NCBI GenBank assembly: GCA_036250195.1
Contig: JAVHZZ010000004.1
Span: 146,334,729-146,398,728 of the forward strand
From: Mixophyes australis
Lineage: Eukaryota > Chordata > Amphibia > Anura > Limnodynastidae
Length of the DNA stretch: 64,000 bases
Reading direction: 5' to 3'
The notes below the pieces were generated by a model, which was not told the origin of the DNA, ran no database searches, and saw only the letters and a program-made list of their open reading frames with translations. Below, in pieces: positions 32,236 through 45,897 of this stretch; the stretch's first letter is position 1, and each line of letters opens with the position of its first letter. Both the position numbers and the translations under genes were made by a program.

Positions 32236-35200
32236 TATACTGTAGGTAACTTTTAATGGCAACAATATAAATGTAGGGAATCAATCTGAGTGGTTTTTAT
32301 TTTATTATTTAATATAATTTACTCCCATTTTTATTTATTTTTTTACAGGCCAACAAATGTTGGTAGTACATTTATCTGTTGTCTTCATACTTAAAACTCT
32401 AAAAGTAAATATATCTGTTGAATTTTCTTGAATTATACATATGTTTATAATCGAGCTTACTTAGTTCCCGTAATGTAACTAAATGTACATATCTTAAGAG
32501 ATGTTATTTTCTGTTGCACGTAGATCATATTTGAACACATTTCTTTAACTTTTGTGTAATTGATTTAAGAATAGTCTTCCACTTTCTCACCCCAACAATA
32601 TAGATGTTAATGTACAAAAAAAAAATTATGACGTTTAGGACCTTTTTTATTTTCAGTATTAATATATTCCACTTTGTGTTGAAAGTGTGCTGCATTTTTT
32701 GCTACTTTAACCTTGAATAAGCAAATGTCAAGTACTAAGAGAATTACTGGGTGATGCTATTGTATTCTAAATGGGGTGTTTCTGTCTGGCTGTGTAGAGG
32801 CAATGTTACCACATGATGCTTTCTGATTTTGTCATTCGTGGTAATAGAAGTTAAAGCAAATACACGTGAAAATTAAAGATCAAACTAACTACAGCTGTTA
32901 TGTTTCTTCTGCATCCACCTGTCTATATACCAGCGTGGAGTCATTTTCTAGGCAGGTATAAATATTCAGGAATAATTGAGTGTCGGTGAGCAGCCCATAT
33001 ACTGGCAGGAGCATGCTCAGTGTGCACCTAGGAAACAACCTGTGACGTCCGCAGGCAGCTTTCAGTATATTGACTTGGAATGGTCAGATGAACTTATTGT
33101 CGCAGGAACTTTAGCCTAAACCAGCAGCTAATTGGGATAAGGCCTTTATGTTTTTATGACGCATCATTTTATAGGATATTTTTCTCATCAGTGGTATAGT
33201 GTAATAACCGTACTTTGCAATTAGGCTTTTACAAAGACTGTACTAATTAGGTTTCATTTAAAAACAAAAACTGTATGACTGGTACACTTTTAGCCAGTGA
33301 TGAGCAACTCTAGCTTTCAAAGGGGCCACACAGAGGAAGGAGGGAGTGCACAGTGCTCCAGAATGTGACTTCCCTGCATTGTGCAGGGACGGTCACATGA
33401 CGTGGAAGTCCACTGCCCGTTCTGCTAACATGGGGAGCGGCAGGCTGGGGGGCCACAGGTGAAGGTTTTGCAGGCCTTTAAGCTATCTCGGCAACTATCT
33501 TTCATTTAATTGGTCCCGCACATCTACAAACAACTTACTTTATATGTTTTAGAGGCTATTGTATTGTAGGCTTAACAAATATATATGACTGCTGCCAATC
33601 ATTTCACTAGGAACCAATGACATCACTGGGGCTCCCGCTCTAAAATAGACCATATATTGTGTGCAGTTTATTAGGTTTAGAGAGGGTTCCCAATGCAGGC
33701 CAAAATCATGCTGCCAGCCCCAAATACATGATTCAAGTATGTATATACCTGATGACATCCTGCACCTGAAAGATGCTGCATTAGTAAACACTGTACTGTG
33801 TTGGAATTGTTATAGAATTAGTTTTTATTTATTTTTTTGCTATTCCCTACGCCTGTAGAAAGTTAGTTACTTCAATAAGAGTGCCTAACTACAAAACTAA
33901 TTTAGCTGTAGATTGTTTTGAATATTGAGGAAAAACACTTTGCATATATGTTGTAAGATAAAAAGCAAAAATGTAATGTGTAATTATTTATATGAAATAC
34001 TTTAAACTCTGATGGGAGCCATGCAACTACTTACTTACACTGTTACTTAAAAGTAAAGTTTATATACAGTTTGGAAGACTTGGGTTTTGTTGTATAACTG
34101 GGGGGTCTGACAACCCAGGATCTGTTTCTGTGGTTGTCTGATTGCCCATTATTTAAAGCATTCTATTGGGAGCCACCTCTTATTAGGTCTTACAACTTGA
34201 AGTACTAGCTATAAAATAGTTGCGTACCACTACTTATGTACATTCAGATTGTGCATTTGTAGTATTTCCCACTAATTAAGTATTTTTGTCTGCATTGTCT
34301 GATAGCCCAACTCACTTCTTAACATGGTGAGATATAGTCAAGTCTTTCCACTATCAAATTCTGGATTTCCTGGTCTCAAACTCAAAATTACAGGTAAAAT
34401 TCCTTATCAAAATATAGGTAAAATACAGGTGTATAAATTCATATAAGCTTAGAAAATGAACTTTCCTTTATTTATTTTTGTTCTTTCAGTCTACAATTAA
34501 GCTAGTGCCCCAAATGTTGCATGCACTGTTAATCTTGTGGTTCAAGAAGTACCACAAGACGAATTTTGTGGCTGATGTCATGACTAAATCTCGCTGAAGG
34601 CCACTTACCCATTTTTTTATTTATTTTTTTATTACAATTAAACTAAAAGCAATACAATACGTTTTCTATAATTACTGGTGTTTCCTGTAAAATGTGATAA
34701 TTAGGGTCACATTGGGGGTTGAAAAACACTATACAATACAGCACTTCTCACCCTTCATGTATTTTAAGGTAACCACAAAGGTTAACTTGTAACTTGTTAT
34801 GGTAGCAAGGTTTTTTTTTATGTTTTTTAACAAGCGTGCAACATGAGCTATGGTTTTTCTTTCTTTGAAATGAATAAAATGTTTTAGGGGCGAAGACCTA
34901 ACTCTTTATACTCTGCTGTAAAGTGCTATAGACTAGTATGTCAGTGCAATTCTATACGTCACAATACACCACTATAAAATAACAGTTCATATGCATGTTG
35001 TCAGACAGATGGTAATCTAGTGCATTGGTCCCTTCAGAGACCCTATCGCACAATCCACAAGCATACCACTTATTGTAAATTTGTGAACAGATTCACGATG
35101 AACTGACTTTAATGCAGGAAAGTGAAATGCAAAAAGATGGGCAGACTACAAACCAGTGACATTTGCTGGAAGGTGACATCATTTAATCATAAGACTGAGA

Positions 35201-36536
35201 TATTTGGTAGAACTCCAGTTGACCCTTTTTTTTTTTTTGCAAACATAAGTTTCAGGAAGGAGCAGAATGAAAATATTTCTTTACGGTTTACTCATCAGTT
35301 TGTACTGCAGTTTAAGAAGACCATATAGGCAGCTAAATGTCTACACCTATAGCCAAACCTCTGCAAAATACAGCTATATGTTAAACTCTGAATGGCTGAT
35401 GTATGTTTTGTAGCTCAGAGATCAACGAAAGAACTTAAACTCTGTATTCTGTACTGCTGTATTATATTGTCCACACTACCAGGGTAATAGCTTATACAAC
35501 AATCATGGTGCCTCATTCCAGTGTTACAGTGAAGTAAAACATTTCTCGCCATAGCGCGTCAAATAGAGATGGTTTTTATTTAATGCAGAAAAACAGCAAA
35601 GGAAGAGAAGTCTTTTCTTCTCCATTTCCGGTTGCTAGGTTTTTTTATCTGCAATATTGAAGATCTCCGTATTACCTTTTATCACAAGCAGGGGCCTGCA
35701 GCACACACAGATGCACAGTGATTTACAGTCCTCTCATGATGGGAAAGGGAAAACAACAATGTATTTCTTTCAAAATTTACACCGATCGTTCCCTAGCCAC
35801 CATCTTCTACCACAGACAACTAATCATCAGAAAAAATATTAACTCTTGCTTTTTGTTTTTATCACAAGAATTACACGGTTTTCTGTCACAGACACCTGTT
35901 TCGGTACTTGTTAGCTCAGCTCTTCTGTGACATTGTTGTTTTACCGCAACAAAAGCCAAATCAGCAGAGACCAGTTCCTAATAGGCGTATAATATGCTTC
36001 TAACCTTGCAACAACAGACCCCGACGAGTTAAACTAGAACAGTGTTTCTTAGCCTTTTCTGTTCGGAAAGGGAAATGTTACACTAAAGTGCACTGCAGAC
36101 CTTTTCAGCTACAAAAGGATTACACACAAAATGGTTAATTCAATTTGAAGCCCGACCAACCTAGTTCTTTGTGCCTTCACCACAAATTGTTGTCTCATCC
36201 ACATACATCAGTAGCCTGGCAAAGGGTTAATTAGATCTGCAGGAGTTTGGTGCAGAGTGGAAAGATGCGCCAGCTCTTTAGCATCCTGCATCGTGCCTTT
36301 GCCATACAAGTATATATCAAAGCATAACAGACTCTCCCACTCTCATTTTCCCCCATAAGCCTCTTTTGAAGTGGTGACTTAAGAATTGGAGGTAAATGTA
36401 AAGTAGACACCCCAAGCCACAGAAGAGGAAAGTGGTGTGCCCTCATGCCATCTATGAAAAATAATTCTATTGGAATTATATATCAAAATAATTGGTATAA
36501 CAAATTATTTCCCTCCAAGTCTTCAAAAAAGATCCT
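32236..36536. other. Intronic DNA left of LRRC4
   Basis: No gene was recognised. The segment ~33300-33475 (GATGAGCAACTCTAGC to CACAGGTGAAGGTTTTGCAGG) is a dispersed repeat whose end reappears at the left window edge (1-40). The rightmost kilobase or more may include further LRRC4 3' untranslated sequence if a more distal poly(A) site is used. Confidence 0.45.
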
Positions 36537-36542
36537 TTTATT
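36537..36542 (-). promoter_or_regulatory. LRRC4: Candidate LRRC4 poly(A) signal
   Basis: AATAAA on the minus strand, about 500 bases past the LRRC4 stop codon and followed by a T-poor, A-rich minus-strand region. It is the first canonical signal I noticed downstream. Others occur further out, so this may not be the main site. Confidence 0.3.
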
Positions 36543-37043
36543 GCAGTTAATTTTTTTTTTAACATTTGGCACAGTACAAATTTGTGGTGCTTTTTTTTTC
36601 TTTTCTTTTTTTTCTTTTTTTTTTTTCTTAAATAAGATAAACCTGTAAAGATTGATCTGGGACCTCTTAACAAAAGACTTTTCCTTAGAAACGGGGTGTT
36701 GTGCCTATATCAGGGCACCTTTTTTGTTTTGTTTTGTTTTTTTGAAAAACAGCAGATTGCACTCAAGGACTAAAACAGGGCTAAGCCTTGCATTTTAGTC
36801 ATTATGGCACATTAACAGCATATCTTTTTTTTTTTTTTTTTTTTTTTCCTCTCTATCCATAATATCTCCTCTTAAATAGAACTTACAAGTTAGAAAATAG
36901 TTTTAAATTTTAATATAATCTGTTTCTGTCATCAGCCCATAGATTTAATATATAAGCATTTACAAGAAAACAAAAGTGTCTCTCTTTCTGTACAAAAGTT
37001 GCTGTCTTTTTGTGCATTCTATTGCATTTTAATTTGAAAAAAG

Positions 37044-38969
37044 TCATATTTGAGTTTCCTGTACCTTCTCTTTTGTGTGGGTCTGAATTATATAAGGTTC
37101 AGAGATGGTTGTAATTGTGGAGTGTAGAGAATTACCGATACTGTTAGCCGTCCAATGGGCCCCATGGTGTGCTGGCTTGTAGGTGTTGTAGTTCATATGG
37201 TCGTGAATGGTTGGCAAAACTACTGCCCCCTCACCTGATACTCCTGTGGGACTCCCACTTGGGATGTCCTCATCCACTTGGATTATCTCGACAGTCCGCG
37301 CAGCTGCCACAGTGCTCCTCTGTTGATGCCGCTTTCGTAGTTTGTAAAACACTATTAACATAGCGGCTGCTAACAATGTGACTGCCACAAAGCAGCCAAT
37401 GATTATCTTGGTGGTCTTCATTACCTCATCCAGGCTAGTCTGCATTTTATCTCCAGCGTCCGAAGTTGGAATTGCCACCTGTTTGGGCATTTTGGTGGTC
37501 TGGACGAGCACGGTGGTGGTAGTGGTGTGTGCTGGCTGGTACCCTGTGGAAGTGGTTGGCACCGGCTTGATTATCATTGAGATGTCTTCAGGAGCCATAT
37601 CCGTTGTCTCCACAGTAACGGTAGTGAAGAAGCTGTAGTTGGAAGTGTTGAGTTCTGCCGTACTGACATTCAGATAGGCCGAAGCATTAGAATTTCCCGC
37701 AACATTAGTTACCATGCATGTATAGACCCCAGTGTCAGTAAGCAATACATGAGAGAAATTTAACGTCCCATCGTTGAGTATGGTGATTCGTGGATGATTG
37801 GAAGCGTGGCTCAGCACAGTGCCATTAGGTAGTAGCCACCTAACAGATGACATGGCTGAAGTTCTACACTTGAGTTCTGCCACTCTTCCCTCTGAGATGT
37901 TTAAATCCCTAGGGGCATCCATAATAAAAGGAGCTGAGCACTGGAACGATGAATGGTCCACCTCAACCACGTATTTCCCCTTCATGTGCGGCGGGGAATG
38001 ACAGCGACCACAGCACGTGGAATTTGTTGGAATATACTCTCGCAGCCATGAGGAGAGCCAAAGAACATCACAGTCGCAGTCCCATGGGTTGTGGTGCAAG
38101 TGCAATTCCACCAAGTACCTCAAGTGGCCAAAAAGTTCATGTGGAAGGGAGGATAAGTTGTTATGGGCTAAGTTCAATTCTACCAAGGATGTCAGGGCAT
38201 CAAAAGCATTGCGTTCTATGGTGTTGATTTGTGAGTTCATAATCCATAGTTTTTTTAGTGCTCTCAACTCATGGAACGATCCTGGTTTGATTTCTGGAAA
38301 ATTGTTCCCAGAGATCTCTAGTTCCTCTAGCCCTATCAAGGGTGTGAGGTTTGGCATGTCTCTGATATTACACATTCCAAGGTTAAGGTACTTCAGATTG
38401 TACAATCCCTCAAAAGCCCCCTCAGAAATATATTCCAACTTTTTCAGCTCTCCTAGGTCCAGGCGCATAAGAGACGGGACCCTATTAAAAGCATAGGATG
38501 GGATGCTCTCTATGGGGTTATTCCTGAGCCACAATTCTCTCAGTTTAGAAAGATACTCAAAAGCCCCGCTGGGGATTACAGTCAACCTGTTGTCAAACAA
38601 CTCCAAGGTGTTGAGGCTGGCCAAACCATTAAAAGCCCCGACCTCTATTTGACGGATAATGTTTCTACCAAGTTGGAGCACTTCCAAATGGTGGAGATGC
38701 CGGAAAGTGTCCGCTTGGATCATATGGATATTGTTCTCCATGAGATTGAGGTACCTTGTGTTAGATGGGATACCTTGGGGTACTTCAGTGAGGCCACGGC
38801 GCGTACAGACAACTTTGCTAAACTGGTTACTGCAGGAACAAACAGAAGGGCAGTTTTGTTGCCCTGAAAATGCTGCACAGGGGATCCACACTTGCACCAT
38901 GAGGTAGATTACAGAAAACAGGACGGCCTTCCAGGTATGGTGCACAGTTACCAGCCACAAGAAATTCAT
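37044..38969 (-). CDS. LRRC4: LRRC4 / NGL-2 synaptic adhesion protein
   Basis: Leucine-rich repeat-containing 4 (netrin-G ligand 2) is a single-pass postsynaptic membrane protein that binds netrin-G2 on axons and organises excitatory synapses through PSD-95. The 641 residues (human ~653) match LRRC4 throughout. Visible parts are a hydrophobic signal peptide (1-~35), an LRR N-cap (CPSVCSC, 40-46), about nine LRRs (70-290), an LRR C-cap (CDC 298-300, CCGRC 319-323, C344), one C2 Ig domain (C368 to C418, with TDTGVYTC), a Thr-rich stalk with several N-x-S/T sites, a membrane helix (522-542) followed by KLRKRHQQR, and a C-terminal ETQI PDZ ligand. The stalk and the 568-578 segment are the parts most different from mammals; the Ala-rich insert of the human tail is absent. 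The ATG has A at -3 and an in-frame stop five codons upstream. The coding region is uninterrupted, as in mammals, and lies antisense inside the SND1 intron. Confidence 0.98.
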   Translation of the reverse strand: MNFLWLVTVHHTWKAVLFSVIYLMVQVWIPCAAFSGQQNCPSVCSCSNQFSKVVCTRRGLTEVPQGIPSNTRYLNLMENNIHMIQADTFRHLHHLEVLQLGRNIIRQIEVGAFNGLASLNTLELFDNRLTVIPSGAFEYLSKLRELWLRNNPIESIPSYAFNRVPSLMRLDLGELKKLEYISEGAFEGLYNLKYLNLGMCNIRDMPNLTPLIGLEELEISGNNFPEIKPGSFHELRALKKLWIMNSQINTIERNAFDALTSLVELNLAHNNLSSLPHELFGHLRYLVELHLHHNPWDCDCDVLWLSSWLREYIPTNSTCCGRCHSPPHMKGKYVVEVDHSSFQCSAPFIMDAPRDLNISEGRVAELKCRTSAMSSVRWLLPNGTVLSHASNHPRITILNDGTLNFSHVLLTDTGVYTCMVTNVAGNSNASAYLNVSTAELNTSNYSFFTTVTVETTDMAPEDISMIIKPVPTTSTGYQPAHTTTTTVLVQTTKMPKQVAIPTSDAGDKMQTSLDEVMKTTKIIIGCFVAVTLLAAAMLIVFYKLRKRHQQRSTVAAARTVEIIQVDEDIPSGSPTGVSGEGAVVLPTIHDHMNYNTYKPAHHGAHWTANSIGNSLHSTITTISEPYIIQTHTKEKVQETQI

Positions 38970-41100
38970 GATGTGGCACGTTCATAATTCACCATCGTCT
39001 GGGATTTGACATGGAAACGAGAACTTGGCCCTACCCAGGCTTCAGGAGGCTGCAAATTCCCTTTTCCATCTACACACTGGTGGGAGTGGTGGTCAGCAGG
39101 TGAGTGCCAGATAATTAAACAATTAGCTTTTATTTTACTTTGCTAGAAAAAACAAATTATAATAAATTGAACAGGTAAATAAAGCAAACAGTTTGTACTT
39201 GTACCTAATGAACAAAGAATATTTCCAATTCCTCAGTGACAGTGTCTCCTTCCAGTGCAACATAGAGCTGGGTTCAGTCCTTCCATAGATTCCTTAATTA
39301 TTGTAAAGAATTGCAGGAGGTGAAAAGGGTGTCATGAAAGTGTTGAAAGACAAAATGGCTCCTTTATTATATCCCAAAGCAAAAGAGAAAAAACAACATT
39401 AAGAAAAATGTAACAAGGGAGTGAGGCCCACTTGGCTATGCAGGTGCATCATTCTGCTGCTCCCCCGGGACTGGTGCCTTTTGCAGTTGAGCTATTCGTC
39501 CTTGGATTCCACTGCTGTCTCTGGCAGAAGACTGAAGATTATCCATTTCTGAGAGAAACTGGAATACAGATTTCAATTAAAAAAAAAAAACGTGAAGAAG
39601 GGGTACACGATCCCAAATTTTTTAAACCCTTTTAATTCCCCTTGAAGGGCGCTCTCAGCTTCTTAGTCTTCTAATTTTTCATGGGTATTCCTGCGATACA
39701 CGGACTGTCTGCAGGATTCTGATTTGTACAAAGAGAAAGGCAGCACATTGCAGGCATTGACTGTTTTTTTTTTTTTTTTCTCTCTCCTTGCTGGATTTTT
39801 TTTTTTTTTCTTTAACTAGCTTTGCTTTCCAAGCTGTGGACGCAGCAGCTGCAGCCTGCCTCTTGCACACTTAGCAATAATCCGTCAATATCTCAAAGGA
39901 GGAGAACAAGTAAAGGGGGGCAGCTGTGTGGAAAGGATGGCTGGTTGAAAGTATGCTGGAGAGGAAACCACACACAAACGTACACACCTCAGTGCTGAGC
40001 CCTTGATTTGAGAGTGGTTTGCAGAAGGGACAGGTTTCACAGCCTTTCTTCTCCTGCCTCGTGGAAATCCCACTGTAGCTCCTTTTGTTGTGAGGTAGTG
40101 AGTTGAGGGGTTCTCCTCGTTTTGCCTTTAATTTCTTGTCCAGTGGTTTTAGCAGCAGGAGAGCAGGCAGCAGCAACGGCAGGGATATCAGAGCCCCGTA
40201 ACATTTTTCTCTGCTAATAGTCCTCTTCTCTCCTTGTTTGCTTGGTGTTGGAAGCAGCAGCCAACCAGCCAGGCTGCTCTCTCATCCTTTCGTCCTTCAG
40301 TCAGAACGTGGATGTACTGCTGACGCATACTGTTCTGAGCTGAACATTAGCGTGATGCAGTGCTCCTATGTATTCACACAGCTCCCCTCCCACTCCTCCT
40401 TTCCTTTCCCTCTAGGGGTTAATGCTCAAAGCTTCCAGCTAAGTTGCATTGGCTGCTTCACATTCCCTTCCCCCTTTATTTTTTCTCTCTTTATCTAGGA
40501 GAGGAGTTATTAAAGCAGAGCATGCAGTGTGAGTTTTTAGAGTCCACAGCTTGCAGAGGCTGATGCTCTTCTGGTTCTCTGTTAATGATGCCTATCAAGT
40601 GCTGTGCATTTTTTTTTTTTGCCGTTGCCTCTTCTCTATGTCTCTGCGTTCCATCCTTGTGTTAGCCTGCGCTGGGATAAATGCAGAAATGAGGTTTCAG
40701 CTGCCAGGGGCAGGAAAGATGTGATTGGTTCTTCTCCCAGTGCAGCGTCATCAACGCCAATTGCTGACTTTGCTTCCCTTTGACGGCAGGGGTAATCTGC
40801 ACCCCTTAGTCCAGCCTTCTACCCCTCTCTCGGCGTATTGTACTCACACCCCCAAGTTGGGAGAAACAATCAGAAGCGGCACTGATCCACAGGAGTGGTT
40901 GTGGTAATGAGGGAGGGGGAGTATTTGGAAGTAAGGAGGGAAGCATTAATGCCTGGTAAGGCTAGCACTGTCCCATTTCCTATCTACAGTCCAGAGTGTT
41001 TAACCCCTGCACAACAGACTGGGGTGGTATTGAGTGGTACGCAGGATCTGCAAAATAACAGAGCAGAGGAGGCTGGCTTTCCACTCTGACCTGTTCCTCC
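38970..41100 (-). promoter_or_regulatory. LRRC4: LRRC4 5' untranslated / promoter region (inferred)
   Basis: No coding gene is seen here. In mammals LRRC4 has an untranslated first exon upstream of its single coding exon, so the start site should lie in this direction. A plausible minus-strand acceptor ends at the CAG covering 39077-39079 (pyrimidine-rich ACCACTCCCACCAG), leaving about 107 bases of leader before the ATG. A good minus-strand donor (GGTGTGAGTAC) lies near 40844-40854. The 39830-41000 stretch is richer in GC and in CAG/CTG words than its surroundings. Exon limits and start site are guesses. Confidence 0.3.
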
Positions 41101-44100
41101 ACACACACTCATCAAACCAACCTGTGAATCACACTGGCTCATTGCTTTAGAGCAAGCCTTGAGAAGCTGCATCCTCTCATATTACTGTCTCCCCCTATGT
41201 GCGCCTGTAAGGAAATGCCTGATGTATTTCACACGCTGTCGTCAGGTGGAGGTGAAACCGTTGAAGGAAGCAAAGAATCTCTTGTTCTTATTCACCTGGT
41301 TCCTGAGTTCTCTACCATGTTCTCAAACTACTCAACTTCGGACAGGTAAGTTTCTTGGTTTGTGAACTAGGTAGAAATGCACAAAATGTTAGAGCAGTCT
41401 ATTGATCGGAAGTGATTATCACAGTTGCTTTGATGTCCCAGTGAAGTTTTATGTGCTTAACACATCTGCAATATTTGCAAAGATTGTGTTTGTGTTCTTG
41501 CTTTCACAGCAATGCATTGATTTTCTTCTTATATCTGACCTTTACTTTGTATCTCTGAGGATTTGTTGCAGCAGTACAGATTAATATTGAGTACAACCAA
41601 ACATTTGCAATCAGCTTTCAAATCTTCTAGTAGGAGTTGGGAAATGAAATTTCACTCCTTACGCCCTCAATATCCAGAAGCTTGGACACCTTGTCACCCT
41701 TTTCTTTCCAGAGAAAGAAAAGTTTTTTTTTTTGCTTGTACTGGATATGAAAGATTTTTCTTTTCAGGAACTGGTTTATCTTTGTTATTGAACATTTTAA
41801 CATAATGATTGTAAGGAACAATAATACATGAAACCAAGCAGAGACATTTTACGAACTGCTTTTTACCTGGACACCATGTAAGCAAGGTTGATGGGCAAAA
41901 GTTGAATAATCACACTTCAAGTATACTTGAGCATAAATATCAATAGAATTCTGAGCAAGTTTCTGAGCATGATTTTGTGTGCTGTGAAAAAATCACACTG
42001 TGACGTAGTCTGTGTCATCACTAATTTCCCATTTCACAGCCTGGATCCAGCCAAAATAAACATTATGGGTATATTTACATGTTCTTTGATTGGAAGAGAC
42101 GGGTTTTAATGATTATTTTTTTATTTTCTGCTAAGTTACTCCTGCGGGCCGCATTACTGAAAATGTTGGGAGTTTTTTTTTGTTTTAACACTTTCTCCAC
42201 CAGAGGGAACTAAGGAATATAACCAGGTTTAGACTTTATTGGTTGTGATATGGTCAGAGTGGCACTAAACCTCAAAGCGATTTAAAGGTGCATTGTGTAT
42301 TTATGTAGCAAAAACTGAAATGGTTTTAACAAGAGGCAGAGAGCCAGCTGACGTCTTATGGTGTATTGGATTAGCTCCTCCCCCTTTGTCAGCACCAAAT
42401 TTCATGGTTAATTTAGTGACGTGGTGAATCAGATAAGCAAGCGTTCTGTGTTAATACAGGTCTATTTTTGTTATATTAAAGATGATATTGTTACAATTAC
42501 TGCTCCATAAATGATTTGTGGTAGAAAAGAATCTAACTGTGACCACGGTAACATCCTATAGCGCAAAACAAAATTGTTTGTCCAATTTACTCGAAATACT
42601 ACTGGTGAGAATATAATAGATTGTCCACATAAGCCTAAGAGGACCGTGCAGAGACAGTCTTAGCAGCACATGCTGCCTATAGGATTTAGAACTGCTGTTT
42701 ACAGCTCTTCGCCACAACATCGTATCACAGAGCTGTAACCGCGCTAATAATACTTTAGCTGTATTAAGCCACCTTTTTAGATTGAGAAACTTTATTTAAT
42801 TTTAAAGGTTTGATTACAGATCAAAACAAAAGAACCCTCTGATTAGGGAGTCGCTTGGTGTAGTATAATAGGTGGCTGAGCATTGTGCAGATTTCCTGCA
42901 GCAAAACCATTGAATACTCTCCTCATGTGGGCAGCAATCCTATTACTTCTACACGGAAGTGCAGAAGCCATGTTTAACACTGCAAAGCAAATAGCCGGAT
43001 TTTCAATCAGGCTGCAGAAGAGAATGAAAGCGGCTACCCAATCTGCACCTGATGTGTTACTCTTAGGCAGCACTTCACATTCCTAGCATGGCAGCATACA
43101 CTTCTAGGTGTGTTATAAAAACATTATTTTAACACACAAGGGAATCCACTTTATTCCTGAATATATATTATACTGTAGGATGTACATGAAAATATATTTG
43201 TATTTGCTAAAACTAATAAAAAAATCTCTGGAAGATGAGTAAAGGGTGTGACGTATTTTTGTGACTTGCATTATTTGCCCCTCGCACTGCAGAGTGTTGT
43301 AAATTATGCAGTCATTATAGTGGTAAGCAGAGCATGATGACGCCAATAGTCATTACGACACAGTGGCATTGTCATGCTGGTTTTCACCCACCACTTCAGT
43401 CTGGCCCTGGTTCAGGGAAGTCGCCCGACACTCCGATTTTAAGAGCTAACCGTTTCCACGGTCTCCGAATTTTTGTGGGAATCAACAAGTATACCCCAAA
43501 TTCAATGTGTGCCTTCCTCCTGCTCCCCCCATACACCTCAAAACAGTGCTTCCGCTTGCCTGGTGTACTTTACACCCATTGCACTCCTCTAAAAGATGCA
43601 TATTTAGTGTGTCCCTGTGTTTAGTGACAAAAACCATAATCTTGTGTTTTGTTTGGACTAAAGGAAATGGTTTCCTCCCATGAGCCTTCACACAGCTTAT
43701 GTAGCTGCTGCTGTTCACGAGTTCTTGGAAAGCAGAGGTTCCTGGAGATAAATTCCCCCATCTACAAATCTTTCTCCTCCATCTGTTCAGCTGCATACTG
43801 CCTGGATTTATGTTTCTTCCGATAAAGGTATATATAGATGTCATGCTGTAGTCAGATCTGTAGGGTTTATCATTACAAGTGGAAAGAGGTTTGTCATCTC
43901 GTCTACTTTCTTCTTGGGTGTTTTGAGTTCATTGTTTCACTGGACAATCGTAGCATATAAATCATTTAAGGTTTTTTTTTCTTATTGCTGAGAAAATGGA
44001 AGTAAAAATGGTGTGTTCTGTAGAGCTGTTAAATACTGCCAATAAGCAAAATTTAGGTGCAATCTCTGTCCTTTGCAAGCTACTGCTGAACAGGATTCTT

Positions 44101-44824
44101 GGGTGGTTTATTTTCTCTGCACTGCTTCGTCTGTAATCTGGAGTATTACAGATTGTGGACTTCATACAAATAGTATTATGGCTAAATTTAATTTCCTCTT
44201 ACACTGACAGGGATTTTTCTACCGTCTAGAAATGAACATAAATATGAAAGTGAGCACCAAATTAGACCACAGCGTATGCGATAGTAGCAGTGGTGTCATT
44301 AGAGCTGTTCCTGCAGCTTCATGTGTGAAATGTTGGTCTTCCCCATCACCAGTTCCTCCATGCAGAATTTGTCATCTAGCAATGATATAATATTGGAGCC
44401 TGAGGCCAAAGAGATTACTATAGCTCTTGGGGGAGCAAATTATAATTTATAAATCATTAGATGGTTAACTGAATTCTCTGTAGCTAAGCCTTCATGTACC
44501 TTTAATTCAATTAGTGATTATAAGGGCCAAAAAAGCTGTTTTAATATGTTCAGTCTCATTTTATTTTGTATACGTACCTAAATTTGTGATGGTGCCAGTT
44601 TAAAATGAAGAAAAGCTAATGGAAGTTCTCAATATGTGATGTGAGTGACACATGTGGGTCCTTCATAAGGGTCTACATTATACACAGCTGAAAAATAACC
44701 CATACAAAAAAGGGTTAAAGATACGTCTATATTTCTACATGTACAGTGTATACCCACTAGTAACATCTAGCCTAAATAGCACACACTACTTCAGTAAGGT
44801 ACAGAACCTTCTTTATGCCAACTC
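41101..44824. other. Intronic DNA right of LRRC4
   Basis: Nothing was recognised in ~3.7 kb. Frames up to 120 codons around 43334-43844 overlap on opposite strands, lack family signatures, and are within the range expected by chance. A good plus-strand donor-like word (CAGGTAAGT, ~41343) has no supporting exon. Confidence 0.45.
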
Positions 44825-44876
44825 CTTTCTGTCTCTCTCTGAAGCAGTTGATTCTTTTCAGTAGTATTCCTTAAAA

Positions 44877-45135
44877 TGATGATCGGATCCCCGACAACGG
44901 ATACCCCGACAGTAGGTGTTCTTTACAAAGCCCAGTACATTGTACAGGCAGCGTCTCCTTAAATTACCAGGTCAACAGCAGGAATCGTAGTGTGGACCTT
45001 TGAAAGTGACGTAATCTTCATTCATTGGCAGTGTTTCAGATCTGTGTTTCAAGCCGTCGGTATTCGCGGTCTGTCTGTGAATACACCTTCGGTGTATTTT
45101 GGTAGGGGTATCCGTTGTCGGGGTTCCGATCATCG
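44877..45135. mobile_element. MITE with ~31-bp inverted ends and TTAAAA flanks
   Basis: The left terminus TGATGATCGGATCCCCGACA and onward is the inverse of the right terminus over about 31 bases with two mismatches. TTAAAA lies directly outside both ends (44871-44876 and 45136-45141). A TTAA duplication is characteristic of piggyBac and Kolobok elements, and the extra AA may be chance. No transposase in its 259 bp, so it is a non-autonomous copy. Confidence 0.8.
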
Positions 45136-45185
45136 TTAAAAGATACCCATCCCGATTCTTTCTGTCTCTCTCTGAAGCAGTTGAT

Positions 45186-45897
45186 GAATGTTTAAAAGCC
45201 TGTGTCTCTCACTCGTCTCATAATATTATTTAACTACTCTGAATAATTGACACGAGACATAAGTTTGGCAATAATGAAATGAGTTTATTTGCACATCAAA
45301 TATGGTGCTTGAGTAAAGAGCAGGCAGTACAACACACACCAGCAACCAGTATATTCCAGAAAAACCATGGGACATCCGCAAACCAGGGTGGTTTACGAAA
45401 CTGTCCCAGTAATGTAGATATGTGTGCCCAGGTTGCAATCAATCCCGGGCACTAAAGAACCTTCTGGGCTGAAAGGAGTGTAACCACAATGCGACTCACA
45501 GGGGTGGTATTTGCACCAAGACTATAGCCGACTCATCGAAGAGAGGCGGGTTCAGCGTGCCCCATACCGTAATATGCATCCCAACCACTGGCTGTCAAAT
45601 GCACTGCGTTTTCCGCCCACACACCATCCAGTAACTCTACCAGTGAACGCAAGGTAACCAGAGAACAGGCCGACAAGCCACAGCGGGCGCGGAGGTCCAT
45701 CCAAACCAGGCAGGGTGGGCGGACAACGTCCTGAATCTCCAGAGACCGATTTACTCTCTGCCCATTACTTTTATAAACTATAACTTCAGATGAGCATACA
45801 CCTCCATAGTTAACTAAATTTATCTCTAAGGCTAAAAGTTTAAGTGACACACACTCTGCTTTAAATTTACTTCATACTTCAGCCCTCAGTTCTTATT
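45186..45897 (-). pseudogene. Possible retroelement ORF relic
   Basis: This segment, bracketed by the 26-28 bp direct repeats, is more GC-rich than its neighbourhood and has a 105-codon minus-strand frame (45533-45850). The C-terminal part, with RPPCLVWMDLRARCG and later ENAVHLTASGWDAYY, loosely recalls the SGNH-hydrolase-like ends of Ngaro/DIRS and some LINE proteins, where DGVHL precedes a Gly. The resemblance is weak and no reverse transcriptase or recombinase was recognised, so the assignment is tentative. Confidence 0.2.

Noticed and set aside
37169..38907. Plus-strand frames up to 159 codons over the LRRC4 locus
   Set aside because: Antisense shadows of the LRRC4 coding sequence.
43334..43844. 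Overlapping frames of 96 and 120 codons on opposite strands
   Set aside because: No recognisable domain; they overlap antisense to each other and fit chance open frames.
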